Assembly: GCA_016342685.1 (NCBI GenBank)
Contig: JAEINU010000001.1
Coordinates: 372,001-436,000, forward strand
Reading direction: 5' to 3'
Length of the DNA: 64,000 bases
DNA from: Bacteroidales bacterium
GTDB taxonomy: Bacteria > Bacteroidota > Bacteroidia > Bacteroidales > UBA12077
The notes beneath the pieces were generated by a model. That model ran no database searches. It saw only the letters and a program-made list of their open reading frames with translations, and was not told where the DNA came from. Position numbers and translations under genes: made by a program. Below are positions 1-9,608 of the stretch, one piece after another. Every line of letters starts with the position of its first letter. The stretch's first letter is position 1.

Positions 1-390
1 GCTGGTCAGATTTCTATTCCGATTTTTCAGTGGGGACAAGGAAAACACAAACAAGATGCTGCTGAACTAAGAATTAAACAAGCACAAACGACTTTAGAGA
101 ATACAAACGACTTAATAAGTCTTGAAGTGCAGCAAGTAAAAATTCAGGTTGAAGAAGCATATGAATCTATTCAGATTGCAAAGAAAAATATAGCAGAAGC
201 TCATGAAAGTTTAGATGAAACAAAAGCAAGTTTCGAGGTAGGCTTAAATACAACAACAGATGTTTTAAATGCTCAAGCAGGATGGCAAAGTGCAAATTCT
301 CAACTAATTAATGCTTTGGCTCAATTCGAGATTTTACAAACAACCTGGCAAAAGGTAACAGGTAATTTAAAGTCACAATTAGTTGACTAA
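1..390 (+). CDS. TolC-family outer membrane efflux protein, C-terminal part
   Basis: The frame is open from base 1, so the gene begins before the window; 129 C-terminal residues are visible. They show the TolC/OEP pattern: a short strand (ISIPIFQWGQGKHKQ) followed by long amphipathic helices (NTNDLISLEVQQVKIQVEEA) and a second helix with TTTDVLNAQAGWQSA, typical of the repeated tunnel helices. TolC-like proteins form the outer-membrane channel of RND or ABC export systems. The LytS/LytTR pair follows after 48 bases and may regulate the efflux operon, but that is inference from position only. Confidence 0.85.
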   Translation, partial: AGQISIPIFQWGQGKHKQDAAELRIKQAQTTLENTNDLISLEVQQVKIQVEEAYESIQIAKKNIAEAHESLDETKASFEVGLNTTTDVLNAQAGWQSANSQLINALAQFEILQTTWQKVTGNLKSQLVD

Positions 391-438
391 TTTTTATAAC
401 TTGGGAGTTAAATGTAATTTTGAGAAAAATAGGTTGAA

Positions 439-1503
439 ATGAAATACTGTAAAAAGAATATATTGAACAAAGAGTTTATAGCAAAGTTACCAAGTTATAG
501 TATATCGTCAATCCTATTAAGATTTACCGTAGCTAGTATAATTGGGATTCTATCAATTAGATTTATTATACTTGTGGCGGAACCTGCACCAGAGCTTGTT
601 GAACAAGGACCTCGCATAAAGGATTATTTATTAATTATTTTTGCATTTAATTTATTATCTGAGTCAAACATTATTTTGGATATAATTCTAGAAAGATTCT
701 TACCAATTCCTGAAAAAACTAAATTTAGATTAGGAATACATTCATTTGCCGGAATTACGTTACTTGTGGCAGTTTTTCAAATGACAAAATTGCTATTTCC
801 TGAATATGAGCAAGTCGGAAAAGAAACCTTTTTGTTAGCTATCGCAATGGGATTGATATTTGTTAATACCTTGTCTACGAGTCTAATATTGCTGCGATTC
901 ATGGACAAGTGGGTATATGCACAAAAAAGAATAGATGCTATGAAGGAGGAGAAATTGAGAATGGACTATACTGTATTACAAGATCAACTTAACCCACATT
1001 TTTTATTTAATAATTTAAGTGTATTAAAATCATTAATAATTTATGATCAGGAAACGGCGCTAAGCTTTACTCAAAACTTTACCGATGTTTATCGCTATGT
1101 ATTAAAAAGTAAAGATAAAGTTCTGGTTGTGTTAAAAGAAGAATTGAGTTTCATAGATAGTTATATAGCTCTGCATAAAGAGAGATTAGGCGAAGGAATA
1201 GATGTTCAATTTATGATCGATAAAGGAGGAATAGAAAAAAATATTGCTCCCTTAACTCTACAGTTGCTGGTCGAAAATGCGATTAAACATAACGAAGTAA
1301 GTAAAGAAAATCCACTTTCTTTAGAGATTTCATCAGATGATGATTATGTAATAGTTAAAAATAATCTTCAATTAAAAGAGTCGTCATATTCCACTAAAAC
1401 AGGGCTTAGTAATTTAGTAAAGCGATACGAACTTTTGGAAGGCGATGATATTATTGTTGAACAGAATGATAGCTTTTTTATAGTTAAAGTACCATTACTA
1501 TAA
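439..1503 (+). CDS. LytS/YehU-type sensor histidine kinase
   Basis: 354 aa membrane kinase. Four hydrophobic segments are visible at about residues 22-46, 63-84, 101-120 and 131-152, followed by a short coiled linker. The His_kinase box LQDQLNPHFLFNN contains the presumed phospho-accepting His187. The ATPase part has the N-box LLVENAIKHN (about 277-286) and a G-box-like TGLSNLVKRY near 321. This domain order is that of the LytS/YehU family, which signals to LytTR regulators. The partner regulator begins 17 bases downstream, so the two are co-transcribed. The sensed signal is unknown. Confidence 0.9.
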   Translation: MKYCKKNILNKEFIAKLPSYSISSILLRFTVASIIGILSIRFIILVAEPAPELVEQGPRIKDYLLIIFAFNLLSESNIILDIILERFLPIPEKTKFRLGIHSFAGITLLVAVFQMTKLLFPEYEQVGKETFLLAIAMGLIFVNTLSTSLILLRFMDKWVYAQKRIDAMKEEKLRMDYTVLQDQLNPHFLFNNLSVLKSLIIYDQETALSFTQNFTDVYRYVLKSKDKVLVVLKEELSFIDSYIALHKERLGEGIDVQFMIDKGGIEKNIAPLTLQLLVENAIKHNEVSKENPLSLEISSDDDYVIVKNNLQLKESSYSTKTGLSNLVKRYELLEGDDIIVEQNDSFFIVKVPLL

Positions 1504-1520
1504 ATCTAAAAGACAAAACG

Positions 1521-2297
1521 ATGAAAGTAGTTATTATAGAAGATGAGCAGCATAATTGTAAGATGTTAATCGGAATGATTAATAATTTACGTCCGGACTG
1601 GGTAGTTCAAGTGTGTCTCGAAAGCGTTAAGCAATCTATTGAATGGTTTTCCAATAACGAACATCCCGATTTAATTTTCATGGATATTCAGCTTACAGAT
1701 GGTATTTGCTTTTCAATTTTCGACAAAGTCGATCTTGAAAGTATGATTATTTTCACAACTGCTTACGATGAATATGCTATACAAGCATTTAAAGTAAATA
1801 GCATAGATTATTTGCTTAAACCTATGAGTGAAGAGAAGCTTTCTGGTGCAATAAAAAAAGCAGAAAAAGTAATAAGCTATATTGAAAATGAAGATAAAGA
1901 AAAGCCGGATTATGATTCTTTGCTACAGGCTTTAAAAACAGGGACAAAAAATTATAGAAAAAGATTTTTGATTGCAGGAGTAAGTTCGTTTTTTAAGATT
2001 GAAACGGAGAACATAGCATATTTTTATACAATAAATCGAATAACTTTTGCTGTTACATTTCAGGCAAAAGAACATATTGTCGATTTAACAATGGAAAAAC
2101 TTGAAGAGCAAGTTGATCCCGAAATATTCTTTAGAGCAAATAGAAGTCAGATTATCAATATAGAATCAATACAAAAATTTGAATCTTATTTTGGTGGGAA
2201 GCTAAGTGTGCGTTTGGTTCATCCCTTTAAAGAAAACGTAATTATAAGTCGTTTGAAAGCAACAGAATTCAAGAATTGGTTAAACGATAATTATTAG
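1521..2297 (+). CDS. LytTR-family DNA-binding response regulator
   Basis: 258 aa. Residues 1-120 form a receiver domain with acidic pocket residues EDE (7-9), phospho-acceptor Asp55 in LIFMDIQLTDG and the conserved Lys100 in YLLKP. The C-terminal half (about 145-255) is a LytTR DNA-binding domain, recognisable from FFRANRSQIINIESI and FESYFGGKL. It is the cognate partner of the upstream LytS-like kinase. Target genes cannot be seen; the adjacent TolC and downstream genes are candidates. Confidence 0.9.
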   Translation: MKVVIIEDEQHNCKMLIGMINNLRPDWVVQVCLESVKQSIEWFSNNEHPDLIFMDIQLTDGICFSIFDKVDLESMIIFTTAYDEYAIQAFKVNSIDYLLKPMSEEKLSGAIKKAEKVISYIENEDKEKPDYDSLLQALKTGTKNYRKRFLIAGVSSFFKIETENIAYFYTINRITFAVTFQAKEHIVDLTMEKLEEQVDPEIFFRANRSQIINIESIQKFESYFGGKLSVRLVHPFKENVIISRLKATEFKNWLNDNY

Positions 2298-2315
2298 GCA
2301 ACAATCCCAGACAAT

Positions 2316-3299
2316 ATGAAAAATATTAATATGAAAAATAAGTTAGAAGGACGCCAAATGCAATTTCCAGTATTAAATCCAGTGGAAGATTTTGAGTATT
2401 GGAACTTTTCTATAAAAACAGATAATAAAGAATTTATTAAGATTCGATTTTCATTAAATAAAACTTTTGCAGTTCCTGTTAAACCCGGTGTTGATTTTCA
2501 ATTTATTGATGAAGATTTAAACGAAACCAGAGAATCAGTAATAGTAAGTGCAGAAAAAGTATCATTTGATTCTGATATATGTAATGTTAAAATAGATGAT
2601 AATTTTTGTGTAAATCACGGAGATCATTACGAAATATACGTTAAGATAAATGGCAATGGAGTACATTTAAAATTATTTCCAATATTTCCTGAATGGGAAA
2701 ACGGAAAGGATGGAATAATAAATACAAATATAGTTGGAACTAAATTTTTAGGTTGGAACTTTCCAGTTACACATGCAAATATCGAAGGAGATGTTTATAC
2801 TAATGGAAAAAAGATAGAAATAAATGGAACAGGGAATATTGAACACTCTTGGGGGAATGACTCAATTGGGAAAGAATTCAATTACCTTTTCTTAGGGAAT
2901 TGTTTTTTGAATGATAGTGTTTGGATTTATTTTATTGGATTCTTGAAGGATGGAACTATTGGGGCAAAGCTTATAAATATTGATAAAGACGGAGTACAAC
3001 ATAATTATATGAAAGATTTCGTTCAGAAGGATTTAATCGTTAAATTTAATGATATTACTAATCAATTTGATATCGCTCCTAATCTACCTAAATTAATAAG
3101 TATAGAAAACAAGAAGAATAAAATTGATTTATCAATAGAAATTAAGGAACAAATTTCAGTTGATTCAGACAATAATAATAGGTTAAGAGCAATTAAAAGT
3201 TGCGATTTCATATCCGAAATAAGCTTAAATTATAAAGATACTAATCTTAAAATGATTTATAAAACAAATACAATAAGTGAATTTTATTCATTTATATAG
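2316..3299 (+). CDS. Uncharacterised protein, possibly AttH/CrtC-like beta-barrel
   Basis: 327 aa, no signal peptide or membrane segment. The central stretch GTGNIEHSWGNDSIG followed by FNYLFLG weakly resembles the G-x-x-x-x-H-x-W-G core of AttH/hydroxyneurosporene synthase (CrtC) lipocalin-like proteins, and the rest is beta-rich. That assignment is tentative. The gene lies 18 bases after the response regulator and 12 before the patatin gene, suggesting one operon and perhaps a link with lipid substrates. It could equally be an unrelated beta-sandwich protein. Confidence 0.45.
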   Translation: MKNINMKNKLEGRQMQFPVLNPVEDFEYWNFSIKTDNKEFIKIRFSLNKTFAVPVKPGVDFQFIDEDLNETRESVIVSAEKVSFDSDICNVKIDDNFCVNHGDHYEIYVKINGNGVHLKLFPIFPEWENGKDGIINTNIVGTKFLGWNFPVTHANIEGDVYTNGKKIEINGTGNIEHSWGNDSIGKEFNYLFLGNCFLNDSVWIYFIGFLKDGTIGAKLINIDKDGVQHNYMKDFVQKDLIVKFNDITNQFDIAPNLPKLISIENKKNKIDLSIEIKEQISVDSDNNNRLRAIKSCDFISEISLNYKDTNLKMIYKTNTISEFYSFI

Positions 3300-3311
3300 T
3301 ACCAAAATATC

Positions 3312-5579
3312 ATGAAAAAATTTCAACTCTTCTTTTTAATCATATTATTTGTGACAATTTCTTTAAAAGTTGATGCACAAGTCAAAGATAGTTTGCAACG
3401 ACCTAAAATTGGACTTGTTCTTAGCGGTGGTGGTGCTAAAGGTTTAGCTCATATTGGTGTTTTAAAGGTATTGGAAGAAGCAGGTATTCGCCCAGATTAT
3501 ATCACAGGTACAAGTATGGGAAGTATTATTGGAGGTCTTTATGCTTTAGGTTACACTGCAGAGGACTTGTCTCAAATGAACAGAAATGCAGATTGGGAAA
3601 AACTTTTATCCGATCGAATTGCATTGAATAAGATTGTAATGGAAGAAAAGTATGAATCAAAGAGATATCTATTCAATTTCCCTATCAGAAATTACAAATT
3701 TAAATTACCGTCTGGATTGATCGAGGGACAGCAATTAGAATCTTTTTTTGGAGATTTAATATGGCCATTGCCCGAACAGGAGAGTTTTGATGAGTTCCCA
3801 ATTCCATTTCATTGTATGGCTGTAGATATGATTAGTGGAGAAACAATAGAATTTGATTCAGGAAATTTCGCAGAAACCATAAGAGCAAGTATGTCTATTC
3901 CAAGTGTTTTTGCACCTAAAGATATCGACTCATTATTATTAGTCGATGGGGGAGTAACTAAAAACTTCCCTGTTGAGGAAGTTAGAAAAATGGGTGCCGA
4001 TTATGTAATTGGAGTCTATGTTGGTTTTAGCGAAAATGTAACTGCCGAAGATCTATTTTCTTTAACAGATTTACTTACAAGGGCAACATCTCTTACGGGC
4101 ATAAACGATGCTAAAATACAGTTAAAAGATGTTGATTTGCTTATTGTTCCTGATTTGGAAGGTTACGGAGCTTCAGACTTTTTGAAAGCTGAAAAAATAG
4201 AGAACATTGGAGAGGAATCTGCCAGAAAAATGATCGACGAATTAAAAGAGTTACAAGAGAAATTCAATCTTAAACACTCAGAAATTAAAAGTGTCGATCT
4301 TCCAGAAAAGATATTAGTAAGTGAAATTGCAGTCGAAAATACCAGATTTATTGATAAAGATTTTGTAATTGGACAATCCGGGTTAAAAAAGAACACATAC
4401 ATTTCCAATGAAGAAATGAATAATTCTATTGATAAAATTTACGGAACACAATATTTCAATAAAGTAACTTACAGATTAATCGAAAAACCAGATAAAAGCT
4501 ATAAGGTAATATACAAGCTAAAAGAAAGAACACGTGCTTTCTTAAGAATTGCTCCTAATTTTGATAATCTAACAGGTGCAGGAGTTGTAACAAATCTAAC
4601 TCTCCGAAATTATTTAATTCCATCGTCGCATGTAGTTGCTTCCTTAAATATTGCCGAAAATCCATCGTTTCGATTTGATTTGAATAAATACTATGGAAAA
4701 AAGCAACGACTAATGACACATACTTTTTTTAATTGGTTTGAGAATGAACTTCCTTTTTATGTGAATGGATTTGATATGGGGCAATACGATCGCTCATATA
4801 TAGATTTTGGTATTGGTTTTAAACAATCATTAAGTTTAAATCAGCAAATTGGTGTAAAGGCATTCTACGAATACAATCGATTTGAACCTCACGAAAATCT
4901 AAAAAATTATTTATCAGAAACTAATTTAGATTATTATAGTATTTCTGGATTTGCATTAAATGGAAATTACACTTTTGATAAAACAGACGATTTGTATTTC
5001 CCAAGAAAAGGGATGAAGGTTGATATTCAATATAAATATAGTTTTAATCAAGATGCCAATTATCATAATGTTGAATATACAATTGATGAGGATATATTTC
5101 CAGTAGATGTAAAAGATTATGGAACTGCATATTTCAATATAGATTGGTATTTTAATCCTTTAAAACCTGTGATTGTAAATGTAGGGTCAACAATAGGAGC
5201 AAGCACCAGCGATAGGAATATGTCAAGCTTATTTATGGTTGGGGGTTCACATTTCGATAGCAGAACAAGTTATATACCTTTTTCAGGATTAAACTTTGGA
5301 GAGATTATGGCTCAAAATGTTGCAATTATACGTGCTGGGATTGATTTTGAAATATTTTCAAATATCTTTTTAAGCCTTAATGCAAATATGGGAATAGATT
5401 CAGATTCTGCCGATAAAATCTTAGATTATATTAAAGACAGTTCTCTAAAATCCTATATGAAAGGATTAAGCGGAGGCTTAAAGTTTAATTCAGTAATTGG
5501 TCCTATACAGTTGATGGTGGCAGATAATGATTTCGATAATAACTTAAGATGGTATTTTAGTTTAGGCTATCCATTTTAA
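3312..5579 (+). CDS. Patatin-like phospholipase with C-terminal outer-membrane beta-barrel
   Basis: 755 aa with a Sec signal peptide (about 1-22). The patatin domain (33-310) has the oxyanion loop SGGGAKG (38-44), nucleophile Ser68 in GTSMG and catalytic Asp212 in VDGG. A POTRA-like segment follows near 335-410, and the last ~350 residues alternate as in a BamA/Omp85-type barrel, ending in FSLGYPF with a terminal aromatic residue. This is the PlpD-like architecture in which the esterase is tethered to its own barrel. Expected activity is phospholipase A1/esterase on membrane lipids. Length and motifs are complete. Confidence 0.92.
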   Translation: MKKFQLFFLIILFVTISLKVDAQVKDSLQRPKIGLVLSGGGAKGLAHIGVLKVLEEAGIRPDYITGTSMGSIIGGLYALGYTAEDLSQMNRNADWEKLLSDRIALNKIVMEEKYESKRYLFNFPIRNYKFKLPSGLIEGQQLESFFGDLIWPLPEQESFDEFPIPFHCMAVDMISGETIEFDSGNFAETIRASMSIPSVFAPKDIDSLLLVDGGVTKNFPVEEVRKMGADYVIGVYVGFSENVTAEDLFSLTDLLTRATSLTGINDAKIQLKDVDLLIVPDLEGYGASDFLKAEKIENIGEESARKMIDELKELQEKFNLKHSEIKSVDLPEKILVSEIAVENTRFIDKDFVIGQSGLKKNTYISNEEMNNSIDKIYGTQYFNKVTYRLIEKPDKSYKVIYKLKERTRAFLRIAPNFDNLTGAGVVTNLTLRNYLIPSSHVVASLNIAENPSFRFDLNKYYGKKQRLMTHTFFNWFENELPFYVNGFDMGQYDRSYIDFGIGFKQSLSLNQQIGVKAFYEYNRFEPHENLKNYLSETNLDYYSISGFALNGNYTFDKTDDLYFPRKGMKVDIQYKYSFNQDANYHNVEYTIDEDIFPVDVKDYGTAYFNIDWYFNPLKPVIVNVGSTIGASTSDRNMSSLFMVGGSHFDSRTSYIPFSGLNFGEIMAQNVAIIRAGIDFEIFSNIFLSLNANMGIDSDSADKILDYIKDSSLKSYMKGLSGGLKFNSVIGPIQLMVADNDFDNNLRWYFSLGYPF

Positions 5580-5594
5580 TAAAATCAACATTAA

Positions 5595-5719
5595 GTGGGC
5601 CGGAAAAGGAATATGAAATGTTTATTATTCCTAGTGCGATTATCGAGAATTCAAAAGACTGTAAGATAAAAGCTATTAAAAAGTTAAAAGAAAATGTGGT
5701 AAAAGAATTATCATTTTAA
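5595..5719 (+). pseudogene. Possible gene remnant (short open frame without good start)
   Basis: Between the patatin and aminotransferase genes a frame reads LSGPEKEYEMFIIPSAI and ends in a Lys/Glu-rich helix KKLKENVVKELSF with a TAA stop. It has a protein-like composition, but its only ATG (about 5618) would give 33 residues, and the upstream frame runs into the patatin gene. It may be the 3' end of a decayed gene or a chance frame. No family is recognised. Confidence 0.25.
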
Positions 5720-5789
5720 TAATATCTTAGTGTGGAGTTTTCATGTTGTGAAATAGTACTTTTTTACATTAAGCTATTATCTAAATTGG

Positions 5790-5797
5790 TATATTTG
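5790..5797 (+). promoter_or_regulatory. Putative -7 box for the aminotransferase gene
   Basis: TATATTTG matches the Bacteroidota -7 consensus TAnnTTTG, 46 bases before the ilvE start. A T-rich stretch lies at the distance expected for the -33 element. Sequence match only. Confidence 0.45.
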
Positions 5798-5842
5798 AAA
5801 AGCAAAAAAGAGTGAAAGTCAAATCGTAAAAATTATACTATT

Positions 5843-6862
5843 ATGTTAAATTTAGAATGGGGTAAATTACCTTTTGGTTACCTAAAAACAGATTATAATA
5901 TCAGATGTTGTTATAGAGATGGTAAGTGGGGAGAATTGGAAGTATCGTCATCTGAGTATTTAAATTTACATATTTCAGCTACCGCAATACATTATGGTCA
6001 GCAGGCATTCGAAGGAATGAAGGCATACCGAGGTAAAGATGGTAAAATAAGATTATTCCGTTGGGAAGAGAATTTTAAACGAATGGAACGTTCGGCCAAT
6101 GGTATATTAATGCAGCCTATAACAAAAGAATTGTTTAAAGAAGCTATTCTTAAAGCTGTTTTAATGAACGAGAAGTTTGTTCCTCCATACGGAACAGGTG
6201 CAGCATTATATTTAAGACCATTACTTATAGGTTCAGGACCTCAAGTTGGAGTAAAACCAGCCGACGAGTATTTATTCATGGTTTTTGCAACACCAGTTGG
6301 TCCATACTTTAAAGAAGGCTTTAGTCCTGTTAAGATTGCAGTGGTTAGAGATTCTGACAGAGCAGCACCGCTAGGAACAGGAAGTATAAAAGTTGGTGGT
6401 AACTATGCATCAAGTTTAAAAGGTGTTCAAAAAGCACACGACGAAGGATATGGAGCCCCAATGTATTTAGATTCAGTTCATAAGAAATACATCGATGAAA
6501 TTGGTGCAGCAAATTTCTTTGGTATTAAAAATAATTCATATATAACACCTAAGTCATCGTCAATATTGCCTTCAATTACCAATATGAGTATTATGCAGTT
6601 AGCCGAAGATATGGGATTAAATGTTGAACGAAGACCAATCGATATTGCAGAGCTAAATTCTTTTGAAGAAGTTGGGGCATGCGGAACAGCTGCTATTATT
6701 TCTCCAATTGGCGAAATATTTGATATTGATGTTGATAAAAAATACTTTTTCTGCAAAGATGGAAAAGCAGGACCTATTTCAACAAAAATTTACGAAAAAC
6801 TTGTTGCTATTCAATACGGAGATGAACCAGATCCACACAATTGGGTTGAAATCATAAAATAA
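5843..6862 (+). CDS. ilvE: Branched-chain amino acid aminotransferase
   Basis: 339 aa, full length for a class IV PLP aminotransferase of the BCAT type. It catalyses the last step of Leu/Ile/Val synthesis, or the first of their breakdown, by transfer between the keto acid and glutamate. Visible motifs are HYGQQAFEGMKAYR (50-63), the PLP-binding Lys183 in GSIKVGGNYASS, and the signature region YIDEIGAANFFGI. It is a single gene with its own promoter-like sequence and a strong terminator just after the stop. Confidence 0.95.
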   Translation: MLNLEWGKLPFGYLKTDYNIRCCYRDGKWGELEVSSSEYLNLHISATAIHYGQQAFEGMKAYRGKDGKIRLFRWEENFKRMERSANGILMQPITKELFKEAILKAVLMNEKFVPPYGTGAALYLRPLLIGSGPQVGVKPADEYLFMVFATPVGPYFKEGFSPVKIAVVRDSDRAAPLGTGSIKVGGNYASSLKGVQKAHDEGYGAPMYLDSVHKKYIDEIGAANFFGIKNNSYITPKSSSILPSITNMSIMQLAEDMGLNVERRPIDIAELNSFEEVGACGTAAIISPIGEIFDIDVDKKYFFCKDGKAGPISTKIYEKLVAIQYGDEPDPHNWVEIIK

Positions 6863-6868
6863 TACAAT

Positions 6869-6902
6869 AAAAAAAAGCTACCATCTGGTAGCTTTTTTAA
6901 TT
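6869..6902. terminator. Bidirectional rho-independent terminator
   Basis: Hairpin GCTACCA-TCT-GGTAGC flanked by A-run and T-run on both sides, between the convergent ilvE and siaC-like genes, so it can serve both. Confidence 0.9.
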
Positions 6903-6922
6903 TTTATACTAATCGTAATATT

Positions 6923-7309
6923 TTATTCAAACTTTATTAATTTAATTTTTATTCCCGATTCTGCTTCAAAGTCTTCTACTTCATCAATCATATCAGGATC
7001 AGATTGGTCATAAAACCAATTTACTTTTACATTTCCACCTTTATCTTCGTAATCCTTAAGTAATTCTAATATATCCAGAAGGCACTTTGTTGAACTGGTA
7101 TTTAAATAAATAAGCTTAATGTTTAATTCCAGCTTACTTTTAACGTCAGTAGTAAATTCTTTTATCCAATTTATAAGTGGTAGATAAAATTTATACGTTT
7201 CTTCCATGTATGATTCACCTTTAATTTCACAAACTCCTGATGTAAAATCAAAGTTTACTTCTGGAAAGTAGGGAGTTGTAGATGAACTAGTTAATATTAT
7301 ATTTTCCAT
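6923..7309 (-). CDS. SiaC-like regulatory phosphoprotein (DUF1987)
   Basis: 128 aa. The start (MENIILTSSSTTPYFPEV), the phrase GVCEIKGESYMEE and an alpha/beta fold with YLNTSSTKCLLDIL match the DUF1987/SiaC family. In Pseudomonas, SiaC is a STAS-like protein phosphorylated by SiaB, dephosphorylated by SiaA, and unphosphorylated SiaC activates a diguanylate cyclase. Here it is the last gene of a leftward block that also has a SiaB-like kinase and two SpoIIE phosphatases, which supports the same partner-switching role. The phosphosite is probably within the NTSSTK stretch; this is inference. Confidence 0.8.
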   Translation of the reverse strand: MENIILTSSSTTPYFPEVNFDFTSGVCEIKGESYMEETYKFYLPLINWIKEFTTDVKSKLELNIKLIYLNTSSTKCLLDILELLKDYEDKGGNVKVNWFYDQSDPDMIDEVEDFEAESGIKIKLIKFE

Positions 7310-7321
7310 GGTATAATATAT

Positions 7322-7825
7322 TTAATTTTTATCAATTTTTACGGTTAAAGTGAAGTATGAAAACGTATCATTAATATTTTCAACTTCGAAATCTAATGTG
7401 TTTTTAGATAACATCACTGCTTGTATCAATCCTATTCGTGCGCCAAATTTTTCTCCTGGTGAATTCAGTCTTTGTTCTCGTTTTAATTCTCTTAGTCTAT
7501 TATATTCTGATGAGTTAATTAATTTGCATCTTTCTGCAAGAATTTCCGCATCAGTTTTTTTAACTTGATTTTTTGTAGAAAAGTAATATTTATCTTTGGT
7601 TTCATTTACGTTTAATTCTCCAACTCCAATACGTTGAATGTTATTTACTATATGAAAATCTTCCGAATAATTTGAAACATTTTGTGATAGTTCAATAAAT
7701 ATTTTAAATAATTTTTTACGAGCATCAATATAAACGTCATTTAAATTTCTAATATTAGTTCCAAATACAGATATTAGTTCAATATAAAAGGGACCTTTGT
7801 ACGATAAAATTGTTTTATAAGACAT
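7322..7825 (-). CDS. SiaB-like protein kinase (DUF6272)
   Basis: 167 aa, starting MSYKTILSYKGPFY, with the phrase FIELSQNVSNYSEDF in the place of the N-box of GHKL-type anti-sigma kinases and GVGELNVNET/FGARIGLIQAV as nucleotide-lid-like motifs. These features match the SiaB family, which phosphorylates SiaC. It sits 12 bases before the siaC-like gene and 16 after the TPR-SpoIIE phosphatase gene, so it is in the same operon. Confidence 0.78.
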   Translation of the reverse strand: MSYKTILSYKGPFYIELISVFGTNIRNLNDVYIDARKKLFKIFIELSQNVSNYSEDFHIVNNIQRIGVGELNVNETKDKYYFSTKNQVKKTDAEILAERCKLINSSEYNRLRELKREQRLNSPGEKFGARIGLIQAVMLSKNTLDFEVENINDTFSYFTLTVKIDKN

Positions 7826-7841
7826 AATAGAAACTATAATT

Positions 7842-9581
7842 CTAATTAATTTTTAATCCAATTAAAGTAATGTCATCACGTTGTTCCTCTCCTTGTTGGA
7901 AATTATTTAGCTCATTTTCAATAATTCCCATTTGTCCTGTCATAGATAATGTAATATTACTTAAGATGGTATCTTTTAATTTGTTAGAGCCAAATCTCTT
8001 TCGCTCATTATTATTTTGATCGGTTAATCCATCTGATGATAAATAAACAATATCTCCGGTTTTTAAATTTATCCGATGATTTGTAAATTCTTTTTTGTTA
8101 TTATTTTTGCCTCCTATAGATATTCTATCACCTTTAATTTCATCAAAATTCCCTTCCTCTTTTTTATAAATAAGAAGAGGGCGTTTTGCTCCAGAGAATT
8201 TGACACCATTGGTTTTAAAATCTATAGAAATAAAACAAACGTCCATTCCATCAGAATTGTCAGTTTCATCTTGTCTTAGGGCTTCTCTAACTTTATCGTT
8301 TAATAAAGATAATATTTTTGCTGGTTCTTTCTCTCTTTTTTCTAAAACAATTTCATTAAGCAGGCTATTTCCGATCATTGACATAAAGGCTCCAGGAACA
8401 CCATGTCCAGTACAATCTATAACTGCTAGGTAGGCAATGTTCTCGACCTTGGCAAACCAATAAAAATCACCAGAAACTACATCTTTGGGCTTATAAATTA
8501 TAAAACTCTCAAATAAATTAGATATTTGATCTTTAACAGGCAAAATAGCCCTTTGAATATTTTGTGCGTATTGAATGCTCGAATTAATTTTTTTATTTTG
8601 TAAATCTAAGATGTCTCTCTGAATCTCTATTTGATATTTTTGGGTTTTAATTTTTCTATAAAGAATAAATAAGATTCCAAAAAATATTAAGAAAACCAAT
8701 AAGCCAAATATTAAGAAACTTCTTAAAAGTCGTTCAAATTTCAATTGGGCATCTTGTTCTCTAATTTTTGATTCTTTTAACTCAAGTTGCATTTTTTGTT
8801 CTCTAGTAATTTCTTCAATATGAGCTAGAGAATCTTCAGTTTCCTTTAATTTGTCTGTTTGCTTTAAAAGAGCAATTTCTGTTTCTTGTTTTTCGGCATG
8901 AGCCTTATTAACTTTATTTGTCGATTCTGTTTTTATGTTTTTTATTTCCTGATTTTTAAGGTATTTATCTATCGAAGCAAAAAGATCAAAATATTCTATG
9001 CTTTTTTCAGAATTCTCTGTGCTTTGATAATTATTGGCAAGTATTCCATAGAATGTACGCTGGTATTTTAAATTGTTGATTTCTTTAGCATAACCAACCC
9101 CTTCCATAGCCGCTTTATTCGATTTATCAAAATTACCAAGAAGCTGATAAGTTTGCGATATGTTAATTAAACTTGAGGTAATATCTGTTTTGTTTTTTAT
9201 TTTTTTTGAAATTTCAAGAGCTTGATTGAAATAATTTATTGCAGAATCATAATTTTGTATCTCATCATAAATCATTCCTATATAATTTGTACTTAAAAGA
9301 ATACCTTTTTGATTTTTCTGAGTTTTATTTATTCCCAAAATTATGTCAAAATTCTCAATTGCTTTGTTATAAAGTTGATTGTTCCAACACAGGAATGCTA
9401 CTTTGTTTAAGTAGTCGAGTTCAAGTTGAGTATTGTTTTCAGATTTATATTTTTCAATAGATTTTTCGTAATTATCAAGCTGTATTTTTATATTCTCAGG
9501 TATATCCTGGGCATACATTCCTGTATTTAAAAGTAGGAGAGTTAAAATAAAATAAGTTAGTATTTTAGGTAATTTTTTCAA
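7842..9581 (-). CDS. TPR and transmembrane SpoIIE-type PP2C phosphatase
   Basis: 579 aa. Translation most likely starts at a TTG: this gives a good signal peptide (MKKLPKILTYFILTLLLLNT), and no nearby ATG does. Tetratricopeptide repeats fill about residues 50-215, then a charged coiled coil, one membrane helix (SFLIFGLLVFLIFFGILFIL) and a cytoplasmic SpoIIE domain with metal-binding residues in DVVSGDFYW, AVIDCTGHGVPGAFMS and YLSSDGLTDQ. It is expected to dephosphorylate the SiaC-like protein in response to an extracytoplasmic or TPR-bound signal, the role SiaA has elsewhere. Confidence 0.88.
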   Translation of the reverse strand: MKKLPKILTYFILTLLLLNTGMYAQDIPENIKIQLDNYEKSIEKYKSENNTQLELDYLNKVAFLCWNNQLYNKAIENFDIILGINKTQKNQKGILLSTNYIGMIYDEIQNYDSAINYFNQALEISKKIKNKTDITSSLINISQTYQLLGNFDKSNKAAMEGVGYAKEINNLKYQRTFYGILANNYQSTENSEKSIEYFDLFASIDKYLKNQEIKNIKTESTNKVNKAHAEKQETEIALLKQTDKLKETEDSLAHIEEITREQKMQLELKESKIREQDAQLKFERLLRSFLIFGLLVFLIFFGILFILYRKIKTQKYQIEIQRDILDLQNKKINSSIQYAQNIQRAILPVKDQISNLFESFIIYKPKDVVSGDFYWFAKVENIAYLAVIDCTGHGVPGAFMSMIGNSLLNEIVLEKREKEPAKILSLLNDKVREALRQDETDNSDGMDVCFISIDFKTNGVKFSGAKRPLLIYKKEEGNFDEIKGDRISIGGKNNNKKEFTNHRINLKTGDIVYLSSDGLTDQNNNERKRFGSNKLKDTILSNITLSMTGQMGIIENELNNFQQGEEQRDDITLIGLKIN

Positions 9582-9608
9582 TGTTGTAATAATTTACAAG
9601 TGTTAAAT

